The notes under the pieces: generated by a model | Database searches by the model: none | What the model was told of the DNA's origin: nothing | The model's input: the letters and a program-made list of their open reading frames with translations, nothing else | Shown: positions 33,972 to 46,300 of the stretch, piece after piece | Position numbering within the stretch: position 1 is the first letter of the stretch | How the letters are laid out: each line of letters opens with the position of its first letter | Made by a program: the position numbers and the translations under genes | NCBI RefSeq assembly: GCF_031143425.1 | Contig: NC_090445.1 | Coordinates: forward strand, 819,180,817 to 819,244,816 | DNA length: 64,000 nt | DNA from: Pleurodeles waltl | Lineage: Eukaryota; Chordata; Amphibia; Caudata; Salamandridae | Direction: 5' to 3'

Positions 33972-36808
33972 CCGGCTGAGCTAGAGGCCAAAATCCACAG
34001 GTAGGCACTTTGCAAAAAACACCTCTGTTTTCTGTGAAAAAATATGTTGTGTCCACGTTGTGTTTTGGGCCATTTCCTTTTGTGGGCGCTAGGCCTACCA
34101 GCAGAAGTGAAGTACCATTTTTATCGAGAAACTTAGGGGAACGCTGGGTGGAAGGAAATTTGTGGCTCCTCTCAGATTCCAGAACTTTCTGTCACCGAAA
34201 TGAGAGGAAAAAGTGTTTTTTTGGCCAAATGTTGATGTTTGCAAAGGATTCTGGGTAACATAACCTGCTCAGAGCCCCGCAAGTCACCCCATCTTGGATT
34301 CCCCTGGGTTTCTAGTCTTCAAAAATGCGCTGGTTTGCTAGGTTTCCCCAGGTGCCGGCTGAGCTACAGGCCAAATTCCGCAGGTAGGCAATGTTTTCTA
34401 TGAAAAAATGTGATCTGTCCACGTTGTGTTTTGGGCCATTTCCTTTCGTGGGCGCTAGTCCTACCCACACAAGTGAGGTATCATTTTTATCGGAAGACTT
34501 GGGGGAACGCTGGGTGGAAGGAAATTTGTGACTCCTCTCTGATTCCAGAACTTTCTGTCACCAAAATGTGAGGAAAATGTGTTTTTTTAGCCAAATTTTG
34601 AGGTGTGCAAAGGATTCTGGGTAACAGAACCTGGTCAGAGCCCCACAAGTCACCCCATCTTGGATTCCCCTAGGTCTCTAGTTTTCAGAAATGCATAGGT
34701 TTGGTAGGTTTCCCTAGGTGCCGGCTGAGCTGGAGGCCAAAATCTACAGGTAGGCACTTTGCAAAAAACAGCTCTGTTTTCTGTCAAAAAATGGGATGTG
34801 TCCACGTTGTGCTTTGGGGCATTTCCTGTCGCGGGCGCTAGGCCTACCTACACAAGTGAGGTATCATTTTTATCGGGAGACTTGGGGGAACGCTGGGTGG
34901 AAGGAAATTTGTGCCTCCTCTCAGATTCCAGAACTTTCTGCCACAGAAATGTGAGGAACATGTGTTTTTTTAACCAAATTTTGAGGTTTGCAAAGGATTC
35001 TGGGTAACAGAACCTGGTCAGAGCCCCACAAGTCACCCCATCTTGGATTCCCCTAGGTCTCTAGTTTTCAGAAATGCACAGGTTTGGTAGGTTTCCCCAG
35101 GTGCCGGCTGAGCTAGAGGCCAAAATCTACAGGTAGGCACTTTGCAAAAAACAGCTCTGTTTTCTGTCAAAAAATGGGATGTGTCCACGTTGTGCTTTGG
35201 GGCATTTCCTGTCGCGGGCGCTAGGCCTACCCACACAAGTGAGGTATCATTTTTTATCGGGAGACTTGGGGGAACGCTGGTTGGAAGGAAATTCGTGCCT
35301 CCTCTCAGATTCCAGAACTTTCTGCCACAGAAATGTGAGGAACATGTGTTTTTTTAACCAAATTTTGAGGTTTGCAAAGGATTCTGGGTAACAGAATCTG
35401 GTCAGAGCCCCACAAGTCACCCCATCTTAGATTCCCCTAGGTCTCTAGTTTTCAAAAATGCACAGGTTTGGTAGGTTTCCCTAGGTGCCGGCTGAGCTAG
35501 AGGCCAAAATCTACAGGTAGGCACTTTGCAAAAAACACCTCTGTTTTCTTTCAAAAAATGGGATGTGTCCACGTTGCGTTTTGGGGCATTTACTGTTGCG
35601 GGCGCTAGGCCTACCCACACAAGTGAGGTATCATTGTTATCGGGAGACTTGGGAGAACGCTGGGTGGTAGGAAATTTGTGTCTCCTCTCAGATTCCAGAA
35701 CATTCTGCCACAGAAATGTTAGGAACATGTGTTTTTTTAGTCAAATTTTGAGGTTTGCAAAGGATTCTGGGTAACAGAACCTAGTCAGAGCCCCACAAGT
35801 CACCCCATCTTGGATTCCCCTAGGTCTCTAGTTTTCAAAAATGCACAGGTTTGGTAGGTTTCCCTAGGTGCCGGCTGAGCTAGAGGCCACAATCTACAGG
35901 TACGCACTTTGCAAAAAACACCTCTGTTTTCTATAAAAAAAATGGGATGTGTCCACGTTGCGTTTTGGGGCATTTCCTGTCGCGGGCGCTAGGCCTACCC
36001 ACACAAGTGAGGTATCATTTTTATCTGGAGACTTGGGGGAACGCTGGGCGGAAGGAAATTTGTGGCTCCTCTCTGATTCCAGAACTTTCTGTCACCGAAA
36101 TGTGAGGAAAATGTGTTTTTTTAGCCAAATTTTGAGGTTTGCAAAGGATTCTGGGTAACAGAACCTGGTCAGAGCCCCACAAGTCACCCCATCTTGGATT
36201 CCCCTAGGTCTCTAGTTTTCAGAAATGCACAGGTTTGGTAGGTTTCCCTAGGTGCCGGCTGAGCTAGAGGCCAAAATCTACAGGTAGGCACTTTGCAAAA
36301 AACACCTCTGTTTTCTTAAAAAAAATGGGATGTGTCCACGTTGCGTTTTGGGGCATATACTGTTGCGGGCGCTAGGCCTACCCACACAAGTGAGGTATCA
36401 TTGTTATCGGGAGACTTGGGGGAACGCTGGGTGGAAGGAAATTTGTGCTTCCTCTCAGATTCCAGAACATTCTGCCACAGAAATGTGAGGAACATGTGTT
36501 TTTTTAGCCAACTTTTGAGGTTTGCAAAGGATTCTGGGTAACAGAACCTGGTCAGAGCCCCACAAGTCACCCCATCTTGGATTCCCCTAGGTCTCTAGTT
36601 TTAAAAAATGCACAGGTTTGGTAGGTTTCCCTAGGTGCCGGCTGAGCTAGAGGCCACAATCTACAGGTACGCACTTTGCAAAAAACACCTCTGTTTTCTT
36701 TAAAAAAATGGGATGTGTCCACGTTGCGTTTTGGGGCGTTTCCTGTCGTGGGTGCTAGGCCTACCCACACAAGTGAGGTATCATTTTTATCGGGAGACTT
36801 GGGGGAAC
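33972..36808. repeat. tandem array, 383-bp unit, 8 copies
   Basis: The word 'ccggctgagct' recurs at 33,972, 34,355, 34,721, 35,104, 35,488, 35,871, 36,255 and 36,638, a period of 383-384 bp. The second unit is shorter (366 bp) because about 17 bp near 'gcaaaaaacacctctg' is missing. The last unit breaks off after 'gacttgggggaac' near 36,808. Most units keep one plus-strand open frame of up to 82 codons with almost the same translation ('DLGERWVEGNL', 'SRTFCHRN', 'RFAKDSG'). Confidence 0.95.
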
Positions 36809-37879
36809 ATAGATTAGCAAAACAAGTGTTATTGCCCCTTGTCTTTCTCCACATTTTTTCCTTCCAAATATAGGAGAGTGTGTAAAAAAGACATCTATTT
36901 GAGAAATGCCCTGTAATTCACATGCTAGTATGGTCACCCCGGAATTCAGAGATGTGCAAATAACCACTGCCCCTCAACACCTTATCTTGTGCCCTTTTTG
37001 GAAATACAAAGGTTTTCTTGATAGCTATTTTTTACTCTTTATATTTCAGCAAATGAATTGATGTATACCCGGTATAGAATGAAAACGCACTGCAGGGTGC
37101 AGCTCATTTATTGGCTCTGGGTACCTAGGGTTCTTGATGAACCTACAAGCCCTATATATCCCCGCAACCAGAGGAGTCCAGCAGACGTAACGGTATATTG
37201 GTTTTGATAATCTGACATTGCAGGAAAAAGTTACAGAGTAAAACGTAGAGAAAAATTGATGTTTTTTTCACCTCGATTTCAATATTTTTCTTTTTCAGTT
37301 GTTATTTTCTGTAGGAAACTCTTGTAGGATCTACACAAATGACCCCTTGCTGAATTCAGAATTTTGTCTACTTTTCAGAAATGTTTAGTTTCTGGTATCC
37401 AGCATTGGTTTCATGCCCATTTCTGTCACTGACTGGAAGGAGGCTGAAAGCACAAAAAATTGTAAAAATGGGATATGTCCCAGTAAAATGCCAAATTTGT
37501 GTTGAAAAATTGGGTTTTCTGATTCAAGTCTGCCTGTTCCTGAAAGCTGGGAAGCTGGTGAGTTTAGCACCACAAACCCTTTGTTGATGCCATTTTCAGG
37601 GGAAAAACCACAAGCCTTCTTCTGCAGCCACTTTTTCCAATTTTTTTGAAAAAAACGAAATTTTCACTGTATTTTGGCTAATTTCTTGGCCTCCTTCAGG
37701 GGAACCCACAAAGTCTGGGTACCTCTAGAATCCCTAGGATGTTGGAAAAAAGGACGCAAATTTGGCTTGGTTAGCTTATGTGGACAAAAAGTTATGAGGT
37801 CCTAAGCGTGAACTGCCCCAAATAGGCAAAAAAAGGCCTGGCACAGGAGGGGGAAAAGGCCTGGCAGCGAAGGGGTTAA

Positions 37880-39345
37880 TTAGAAGGTGGAGATAGTTGC
37901 TAGGCCGAAATTGCTAATGTGATAAAGATATTATTATATCCAAACATTATTGCAATTTTTTTGGATCCGGAAGAGTCTATCATGAATAACATATTCCAAG
38001 TTCTGTAACTATTTTCCAAAGTATCTCAATATAAAATGAGAAGGAAAAAAAACTGAACTTAAATTTTGGTGCAAATTGTGGAAGAATGCAGTGCTTTGTT
38101 CACTTCTAAGTCAGTTAGATGTTTTGGAATTATGGTGACTGCTCACCTATCCCAGATGAACAAAATAGATTGTGAAAAAGTAAGAAATAAAATCATGGTG
38201 AAGCTACGAAAATGGGGATTAACTAATCTCTCTGGAGTAAGGCAAATTCATCTAATTAAGATGGTAATACTTCTTCACTGTTAAGTTTTATTTCATTGCT
38301 TACCATGACTTATAAATGCATCTTTTTTTAATACTTTAAAAACATATCAACATCATTTATGTGGACCAAAAAAACACAAAGAGTCTCAAAAATGCAGCTC
38401 TGTGCCTCTTGCAATTAAAGCAGGTAGGTGTTACAAGATTGTGAGCTTTTTTATCTAGTGAGTAAAGCACAAAACACACACAGAAATAAAGTCTCTGACG
38501 TGCAAGAAAAATAGTTTATGGGATACATTCTTACAGATAATAAAGGAAGAGGCTTTCTGACACAACATTTAGAAAGCCAAAGCTTATTAAGAAAATACAA
38601 TTTAAAACTTTTCAAGCATTATGGCAATGACATGCTCAACAGGGAAAACTATTCAAATTAATAAATTAGGAGGTAGTTTTCCTCTACGGAATCATTTGAC
38701 CCTCCCTCTGATCTGTCCTGGATATTTAAATTATCAATTGAAAAGGTAATATGGGATTATGAATAAAGAGGGAGAGATGCTGTATTTTGGAGATATACTA
38801 GGAATTTCTGGAATTGAAGAAGAACAGGGTTTTAAATATCATTAGAATTTGGAAAGTTTTAAGGAAAAACTGAAAATCTGTATTGGATTATATGGCGAGC
38901 TTTGCAAAGGGAACACTGTAAGGGTATATTAATTATTTTAATCACAAAAATTCCAGAGCATGATAAAATATGAACATGTTGGGCTAATGATCTTGGTTAA
39001 TCATTAGGATCCCATATCTGAGATATTATTTATTGAAATATTTATAAAATAATTCATAAAATAATTTAAAACCTAGGTAACATTCAATATTACGAAGTCT
39101 ATCCATTATGTTAGACAGTTCAAGGAAATGGCCATACAAATAAGCAAAATAAAATTCCAATGCAACAGAGAAAATGATAATTGAAAGCATATCTTCTGTG
39201 ATTGTACCGCAATTCAATAATTTTGGACAGAATTTGTTTTTCAGAGTTAGCACTGTTGGGTAAAAGGCAAAATGCTGGTCATAGCAAGTCAATTGACAAC
39301 ATGTTATTTGATAGTTTCCTAACTGCAAGATTCATAATCGAACAA
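37880..39345 (+). pseudogene. LINE (L1-like) copy A, part 3: RT end to C-terminus
   Basis: Continues the LINE after the second insertion. A motif-C-like region is near 37,915-37,940, with the YADD itself unrecognisable. Then come 'MFWNYGDCSPI / CFGIMVTAHLSQMNK' and 'KWGLTNLSGVRQIHLIKM' (38,120-38,270), matching the L1 'LG..IT...L' and 'LSGRINLIKM' segments. 'SFMWTKKTQRVSKMQL' (about 38,355-38,400) follows. A C-terminal cysteine region 'HIFCDCTAIQ.FWTEF' lies near 39,185-39,235. All frames are broken. LINE copy B abuts its 3' end. Confidence 0.6.
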
Positions 39346-40955
39346 AAATGGAAATCTACGTGAAACTCTTGTACAACATTGGAGAGCTTTACTGATTTCT
39401 CTTCAGGGACAAGCAGAGATGTTCAAAATGATGACACTGCCACGGATTATCTATGCATTGTAAAACACTCCCCTATTTGGTACCAAAGGAATTCTTCCTC
39501 CAAACAGAGGTTACCATACAGCTTCTGATCTGGGGTACTGGCCCACCCCGCATAGCCCTTCAAAAATTGACCAGAGGTGTATAAAATAGGGGTATTGGGT
39601 TACCCGACATACCAAACTATTACTGGGCCATGCAGTTGATGGTGGTTTGTGGTTGGGCTTTTTTGCACCATGGCACAAACCAGCTGTATGAATTGACAGA
39701 CTTGCATGGGGCAAAGGGGGCTATGAGGGGCACTCTATAGGTCCAAACTAGCCTGAATGCTCCCTACACACACCAAACCAGTAGTCCGCATATGGAGAGA
39801 GGCCACCGCCTTTCTGGGCTGGCAGAACGGACTAGCTGAATTGACCCCTCTTTGGTCAAGTGAACTACTACTAGAAGTTGGCAAGCTGCAGGGATTTGAA
39901 AAATGAAACTGATTGTCATCACCAGACTGAGTGACAAATGGCAAGGGGATACACCACAGGCTATGACATAACTGACAGACCAATAGAGATAGCACACACA
40001 AAAAACTATAAATACATCCAGGTTACACATGCCCTCACCTCACACATACCGAAAGGCACAACGATTGAGGAATCCTCCCCATTAGAGGACTGTATCTTAT
40101 TGGAACGACTTTGCAGCCAAGCTATCTCCCTAGTATAAATAAAATACAAAACAATGGCCCTGACACCCTGTGGGCCCTCAAAGCTAGATGGGAGGCAGAG
40201 GTGGGGGGAATTCAGGGAGGGCAAATGGGAGGAGGCACTAAGAGCGCCCAGAGAAATCTTCATCAAATCCTTTTTTAGACTGGTCGAACTACATCTGTTG
40301 TACCGCTCCTACTGCTTCCAGGCAACCCTGCATGCTAAAGGCAGATACCCAATAGTGGTCTGCTTGAGGGGTTGTGCGAGGGAAGGGACCATCCTAAATG
40401 TGGTCTGGGGTTGCCCACGTATACAACCTTATTGGTCGTCCATCAGGGATACAATGAAAAATGTGACAGGATATCCCATAGTGGACACAGTTAAATGTTG
40501 CATACTAACTGTTTGGGGTGATAATACGCCACCTAGATACAGCAGATTTTAGTTGTCCCTTGGCCTGGGAGTTGCTAAGAGAAATATAGCATTAAAATGG
40601 GGGGCGGCTGAACCACTGAATCTACAAGAATGGCAACAGCATATGGACTGGTGCATCCTTGCAGAAAGGACGATTTATCAAAGCAGAGGGTGCCCCAGAG
40701 AATGGTAAAAGGTGTGGTCCTCATGGAGAGCCTAGAGAGGACAAGTGGGTGAGAGGGATGAACTTAATACCGCATGTGAATGGAATGTTGATTTGCACAG
40801 TCATGTTACTGAACTCAGCACTTTGTCTACAAAACATAACCATCTTATACCTACGATTAATTATCATGCTGATATCTGCCTGCTGCTCCTTATAATTGTA
40901 TGCTTGTTAGTGTTTTCTTTAGTTGCAAACTAATAAAAAGATTTTTTTTAATGGA
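39345..40955 (+). mobile_element. L1-like LINE copy B, 3' part (dead)
   Basis: 5'-truncated LINE. Broken frames give 'LISLQGQAEMFKMMTLPRII' (39,390-39,460), 'LIWGTGPPRIALQKLTRGV' (39,525-39,585) and 'GIGLPDIPNYYWAMQLMVV' (39,590-39,650). A C-terminal segment of an open stretch (40,154-40,552) contains 'ILNVVWGCPRIQPYW', the L1 carboxy-terminal motif. The 3' end 'aataaaaagattttttt' near 40,930-40,955 is a LINE-style tail. It lies in the same orientation directly after LINE copy A. Confidence 0.65.
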
Positions 40956-41209
40956 AATCCACGGAAAATCTGACTTACAACTAAAGGGTGATAAAAAAAT
41001 GTGAAACATTTTCAGTTGAAAACAATTCATTACGCTATAATGGCTTATGTCAAAAGCTCCATTGAATTTGAGGATTGTATATAAAATGAATAGACCCACT
41101 TATAATGTACTAAATGAGTGACCTAAACATTGCAATCGATATAAGACAATAATGTGTTATGGAGATAACTGTAAAAAAAAAAATCTTATCGTAATGATTG
41201 TTTCTCTTC

Positions 41210-42805
41210 TTTAATATACATATATAAATATATCTTTGAAACTTCCAAATCTCAATCGAAGAAGGAGTCAAGAGTGGCACACCACAAGTTCTTTTAATTT
41301 ACAGCCAATTTACAAGAGCATTAACGTGGCTGACATATTTCGGCTTGCAACAAAATATTGAGTGAGTCCAACCTTAAGTAAGTTGATGCAAGTTCCTTTC
41401 TTGGTTCTTTAAAATGTTCTTTTTATTGATGGTGAGTTTTTCCATGTTTCTCCTGTTTCACAATAATACAATTCAAGTAGCTGCTGACACGTGTTTCGCC
41501 CCCCTAAAATGCTTAACAGCCTGGGGCTTTCTCAAGGCTCTTATTCAAGGTAATTTACAGCAATTGTTTTTCCCATATATAGTTCATGTGGCTCATATTA
41601 GTGTCTGATATAGGTCAGTAACGATGCATCAATCAAATCAATAATAGAATCATGTCCTTGTGAAATTAATCTCTTATTCAAATTAAGTTACTGCAATTGT
41701 TTTTCCCATATATAGTTTATGTGGCTCATACTAGGTAACTATATAGGTCAGTAGCAATAATCAAATCAATAACAGATTAATGTCCCTGTGAAATTCATCT
41801 GTTCTAGGGGTAAATCCAAAGCACTGAGTGCTGCACTGTCAGCCAAATGAACTATATATTATGTGGTTCAATTTTCTTGCGAACTTGTACAGTTCTATTC
41901 TAAAATCCACATAGCCAAGATTAGTAGTCGGGCAGAAACTCAACCCATGATTCCAGAGCTTTAATTGCATTTCAGACAGCTTTGTGGTTAGATATGTATT
42001 ACAAGTCGTCTATCCTGTCGTGTATTTATCATTAATTGTGGGATTGTTTTATTGTTCCTCTTCCCTCTCCTCGTCCTACAGCTCCTTTTCCCCCACTCTT
42101 TCTTTTTCCATATGCCCCTTGTCCCATGTTCATATTGAATAGCTTAATTTCCTGTAAAAAAGTGAGTCTTTCCTGGGGATCCTCATCAGCTGAAGATTCT
42201 GAATCCGAGGGGTTTTCTACATCACTTTACCTTGATCATCGGTTTATTATTTATCATTTCCTTCTTCTTAGGGGTCCAGACCTCCTACAAAACGTATCAT
42301 TTCGCACATATTCATAGTGCAGTCTATCTCAGATAACTTATTCTTTATCTCCTCATCTTTTCCCATTGTTTTTTCAAGTTTCACTAAGAGGGTTTTTACT
42401 TCTTCTTCTCTTTCATTTCTTCAAGTTTCTTCATGAGTTCTTCAGTTTTTCTGGACTGTTCATTCATTTTAAGATAAGGATTTCTAATCATTGTTCCCCT
42501 TAAATATAAGAAGCACTCCTCTGCATGCCCTCTCAATTCTTCCAATAGGTCTCTATCAATCATTAAGTGTTGTCATCAGTTTTATTCGTAGACCCCTTTG
42601 TATCCGTCCACATTCAATATATTTTCTTAGTGATGTCATTTCCCACTATTTATTGGATTCTTGTGTCCTGGCTTTCTCTAACTCTTGAACTATTAATGAA
42701 GGTGCTCTTTTTTCCTATTTCTGCACCTCCTTTAGATGTATCAATTGTCTCTAAATTAAATGCGTCCTGTGCAGCCAACTCTTTTTTACTGCGTCTGTCT
42801 GACAT
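41210..42805 (-). mobile_element. Penelope-like element, 5' part, minus strand (dead)
   Basis: On the minus strand an ATG at 42,805 opens 'MSDRRSKKELAAQDAFNLE', followed across frameshifts by a Glu/Lys-rich helical stretch ('QSRKTEELMKKLEEMKE'), an acidic 'NPSDSESSADEDPQE' and a Gly/Arg-rich basic tail ('KRKSGGKGAVGRGEGRG'). That succession suggests a nucleic-acid-binding upstream protein. Further on (about 41,960-41,860), 'LSEMQLKLWNHGLSF' and 'CPTTNLGYVDFRIELYKFAR' match the N-terminal signature of Penelope-like pol ('LS...LL..GL.F.PT'). The pol frame is lost after that and the rest of the element is absent. The 41,210-41,550 end carries a 'GCGAAACACGTGTC' motif, described separately. Confidence 0.6.
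41538..41805. repeat. 133-bp tandem duplication
   Basis: Two copies (about 41,538-41,670 and 41,671-41,805) share 'ctcttattcaa', 'caattgtttttcccatatat', 'gtggctcata' and 'gaaatt(a/c)atct'. They differ at scattered bases. The duplication is inside the Penelope-like element. Confidence 0.8.
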
Positions 42806-44170
42806 TTTCATTGTAGTTCAACTTAATACTATTCTTTCTCAATGCATTGTTTTGTCTCACGGTTATTATTATTATTTTCAAATTGATATCATAAACCAGT
42901 CGTTCATACCAGGAAATGTGTCCCTTTTCAGTCTCGTGGTCCCAATCAATGTTGATCAGTGAATCTGAATAATCACTTAAACCTCTTCACAGGGCGATCA
43001 TTACATCCACTTTGGCAGATTATACTGGCCCCATATATGCTCAATTGGGAATGGCGATTTACATAACCACAGAGTCAAGCTGAGCTGAGTGGTAGTTAGT
43101 CCCTCCCAATCCCCCCTCCCGAGTCAGGGCAGCACGCTCAGCCACCGAGGCTCAGCATCACCTGTTGCTTTTGCTATGTCTATTCCCCATTGTCCACCAG
43201 TGGAGAGCTCCGCCTTCAATTGCCTCCCATCTGCCAATCCCCTGGTGCCTGCTCGCATGCGTGTGGGATCTATGTTTCATGTGTTGGGAGATTTAACTTG
43301 TTGATATTTCTACTAGAATGTGTGCTAAACAATCACCCAACGAAAAACAAAACTTAATAACATAATAAATTACCCCAAACCTGCACTAAATATTTGTCAG
43401 TAATTTGTTTTCTTGACTCAGCACATCCATTCTCAGATTAGATGGGCAGAATGAATTGATTTTCATAGCACACTTTACTCAGTGGTCTTTTGGCACTTGT
43501 CTAAAATTATTCCTGTAGTGACTAACCAGTGGCAGGTAATTTGATGAACATGTTCATCACATTCGGTTAAAGAGAAAGAAGAAATAGCGCATTTCACATC
43601 TGTGCATTTGGAAGGTAGTGGAGGTGGTAGAGTCTGTGTTAATAGGTAGTGGGGCCCTCAATGGCTATGGTTATGCCTGAGAGGGTTATGCCAGGTGCTC
43701 ACATGTGCATCTTGGTTTGTTTGTTTACAGGCGGTACAGAGGGTATTCTGAGAGTACGTGGAACGTGACTTATTTAAGAAACACATGCAAACTCCTAACA
43801 TACAACATGTGGGGGGTAGGAAGTGCTCCTGTACGGTATTAGAATATCTTTTTATCTAAACACTGGTTATTAACCTTGTATTATGGGTGTTTGATTGTTG
43901 TCTTGTGGGATAAGGTACGACACCGTGGCAGAAGTTTACATAATACAAAAACACCTACAAACAACCCCAACATGATTACTAACATAAATGTGGGCAAATG
44001 ACAAACAGGCATCTGTCACTGATCTATAGAGTTGTTTTTTCCAAGTCGTAGTTATGAGCTGAGTATTTTCAAGAAAGTCTTGACATCCTTAAAAGAGGAC
44101 AGCGTTTGTTACTGCTTGGATGTGCCAGCAGTGTAGAGAGGTTTTGACAAGGAGCTACACTACAGGGAGA
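42806..44170. other. no recognised feature
   Basis: Short frames only. The part next to 42,805 may be the leader of the minus-strand Penelope-like element. Nothing further was recognised. Confidence 0.35.
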
Positions 44171-45577
44171 CTGGGCCAAGCAAGATGGCGACGTAGATGC
44201 TCCTGTCAGAGCTCTGAGTAGTCCAGCAGCAAAATCCTGTATAATGGCCCCTCATCTGAGCCTTTACTCCTCTGTAAACTGGGTAGTGCTGCGTCCTACA
44301 TTCAAGGGAACAGCTGTTGGCTTAAAAACACCACACTACTCGAGCTACAGGGACCTGCCAGTTGCTGTGGCATGCACAGCCTGGTCTGAGGCCTGCTGGG
44401 CATTAACGCAGCAAATGCAGAAGGGAAGCGGTCACATCCAGGTGACTGTGGTGGCCAAACAGACCAACTGAGAAGCAGTGATCCTGTTGGAATCTCTCCT
44501 GCTCTGGGGCTGCTTGCCACTGGAGCTCGCAACCTTGGGACTGCCTGATCGACGTGTGGTGCTGGGTGCCCGATGGGGGCCTGAGGAGTGAGTGGCTGAA
44601 TGTTTGCTCTGGCACCCAACTCCTGAGACTGGTATTGTGCGGCTCTGGGACCTACGCCACTGCCACTGGCAAACATTGTGACCATGCAAGCCACAGGGAG
44701 GTATAACAGAAGCTGAGCGCCCTGCGAGCCGGCACCTCACAGGCCGGTGAGAAGCATCGGACTGTGAGTTCGGAAGCCTGGAGGCTGAAGTGAGACATGG
44801 ACCCACCTGATGAAGAAGCTTGCACAGCGAGACTCACATTCCATACAGTGAGGGGCACTGGAACACAGATGGCCGGGGCTTAGGTGCATGAAGGGTGAAA
44901 TACTGTGAACCTTACACAGGAGTGAAGCGGATTGCCCTGTGGAATGACAGGGAATTGGAGGTTCCTCTTCCAAGTGTTGTAACAACTGCTGGTGCCATTT
45001 TTTGGGAGAGAGTTGCCTAACTGTGAGGTGGTTGGAGACCCTGCTTGTTTTGATTGGACTCCACCCCGTACTGCTGTATAATACTTTAGCTGCTGGTGTC
45101 TGCTTTATAAAACTGTGGTTGTTATATCTGATGCAGTGAAGGTAGGAGGACCTGCTGGGGTCCTGTGCTACATGCAGAGAGGTCCAAAAAACGTGGAAGT
45201 GGCCGCATTATGTGGAGACACTGTTGTTGTCTGTGAGAGGAAAGCTATATCGCTACCTCGACTTGGGAACCCTCCGCCTAGTGGGCTGGATAAACAGAGG
45301 TAGCAGTATACGGCTGCTGCAGAGGGAGACTAGTTGAGGCCCGGAGGTCAGGGCTGCCCCCTGAATTGATTCCCTCAGCATACTGTGGAGTAACGAAGTG
45401 CAGTGCCACTTTGGGGATTCTCGACCTAGAGTGGTGCAGCGCATTGGGATTTAAATTGTGGGAGTGTTGTGGTGTGCTCACCCATGGTGCCCTGATAAGC
45501 AGATTCCTGACATTGTCCTGGGTAGAGTGATTGAGGCTGAGGAGGAGGACATTTGCTTGGCCCTGGGCTCAGACACA

Positions 45578-46300
45578 ATGGGGAAGGATAAGGTGTCAAA
45601 GCCCTCTCAGGCCAATAAAACCATGAACTATACTCAGGTGGTCTTGATGACTGAACGACCCAGTGAGGAGCCCACAACTGAATCGGGGGCTCGAGCTGAG
45701 AGACAGCCGGCCGGGGGCTGCTTGCTTGTAGATCTGACAGAGGCCATCAAAAATACCTAAGTGGAGTTAGCCACTGTTATAGATGCGGTGACCATAGATG
45801 TAAACCTCCTGTGAGCGGATCCTCATGGTGTTGCTGACCACATCACTGCTAAGGAAGGGACCTGTGGGAGAACTACAAAAGTAGGCAACTACTCTCCAGG
45901 ACGCTGTGTCTTCCCTACAGAAACTGACAGTATGACTCGAGGAACGTATTGAGGACTCTGAAGAAAGAGCCAGAAGAAATAACCTGTGCTTTGTGGGTTT
46001 TCCTGAGAGGGCAGTGGGGCAACCTACAGAACTCTTTTTTGAAAGGCTAGATTATCAAACGTATGTGTCCCCAAATATTGTTGAAGTTTTTTACGATTAA
46101 AAGGGTGCATATAGGCTTGTACCTCCACCGAGGCCTGGCGTGCCTCTACACGCCCTGATAGTCCACCTATTTAGATTTAGAGACCGCAATGCAATTCTCC
46201 AGCATGTAGGTGTGAGAGTTCTGCCGGAGTTTGATGGGCAGCAGATATCTATCCAAAAGGCCCAAAACCAATGTAAAACATATCTGGAAGTAAACAATTG
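45578..46300 (+). pseudogene. L1 copy C ORF1 (RNA-binding chaperone) remnant
   Basis: Starts 'MGKDKVSKPSQANK', the usual start of this ORF1 family, and stops after 61 codons. Other frames continue with a coiled-coil part and then the conserved 'EDSEERARRNNLCFVGFPER' (about 45,948-46,007), the hallmark of the L1 ORF1 RNA-recognition domain. Next come 'PPPRPGVPLHALIVHLFRF' and 'RVLPEFDGQQISIQKAQ'. The intact protein trimerises, coats L1 RNA and acts as a nucleic-acid chaperone. Stops and frame changes show it is dead. Confidence 0.75.

Larger units (their letters stand above)
32886..37878. mobile_element. unclassified 5-kb repeat element inserted in LINE copy A
   Basis: LINE coding sequence breaks off in motif B near 32,885 and resumes just before the motif-C region near 37,880. 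What lies between is therefore inserted. It has three parts: a G/C-rich left part with repeated hairpins (33,000-33,960), an array of eight 383-bp units (33,972 to about 36,808) and a unique right arm ending 'GGCAGCGAAGGGGTTAA'. I see no transposase, RT or integrase, so it is probably non-autonomous. The right-arm end is of a style seen in DNA transposons with repetitive subterminal arrays such as CACTA/EnSpm types, but the left end does not show an obvious matching inverted repeat. Classification is open and the left border is approximate. Confidence 0.5.

Noticed and set aside
39511..40266. Minus-strand frames of 67-88 codons over LINE copy B
   Set aside because: The plus strand carries clear L1 ORF2 motifs across the same DNA.
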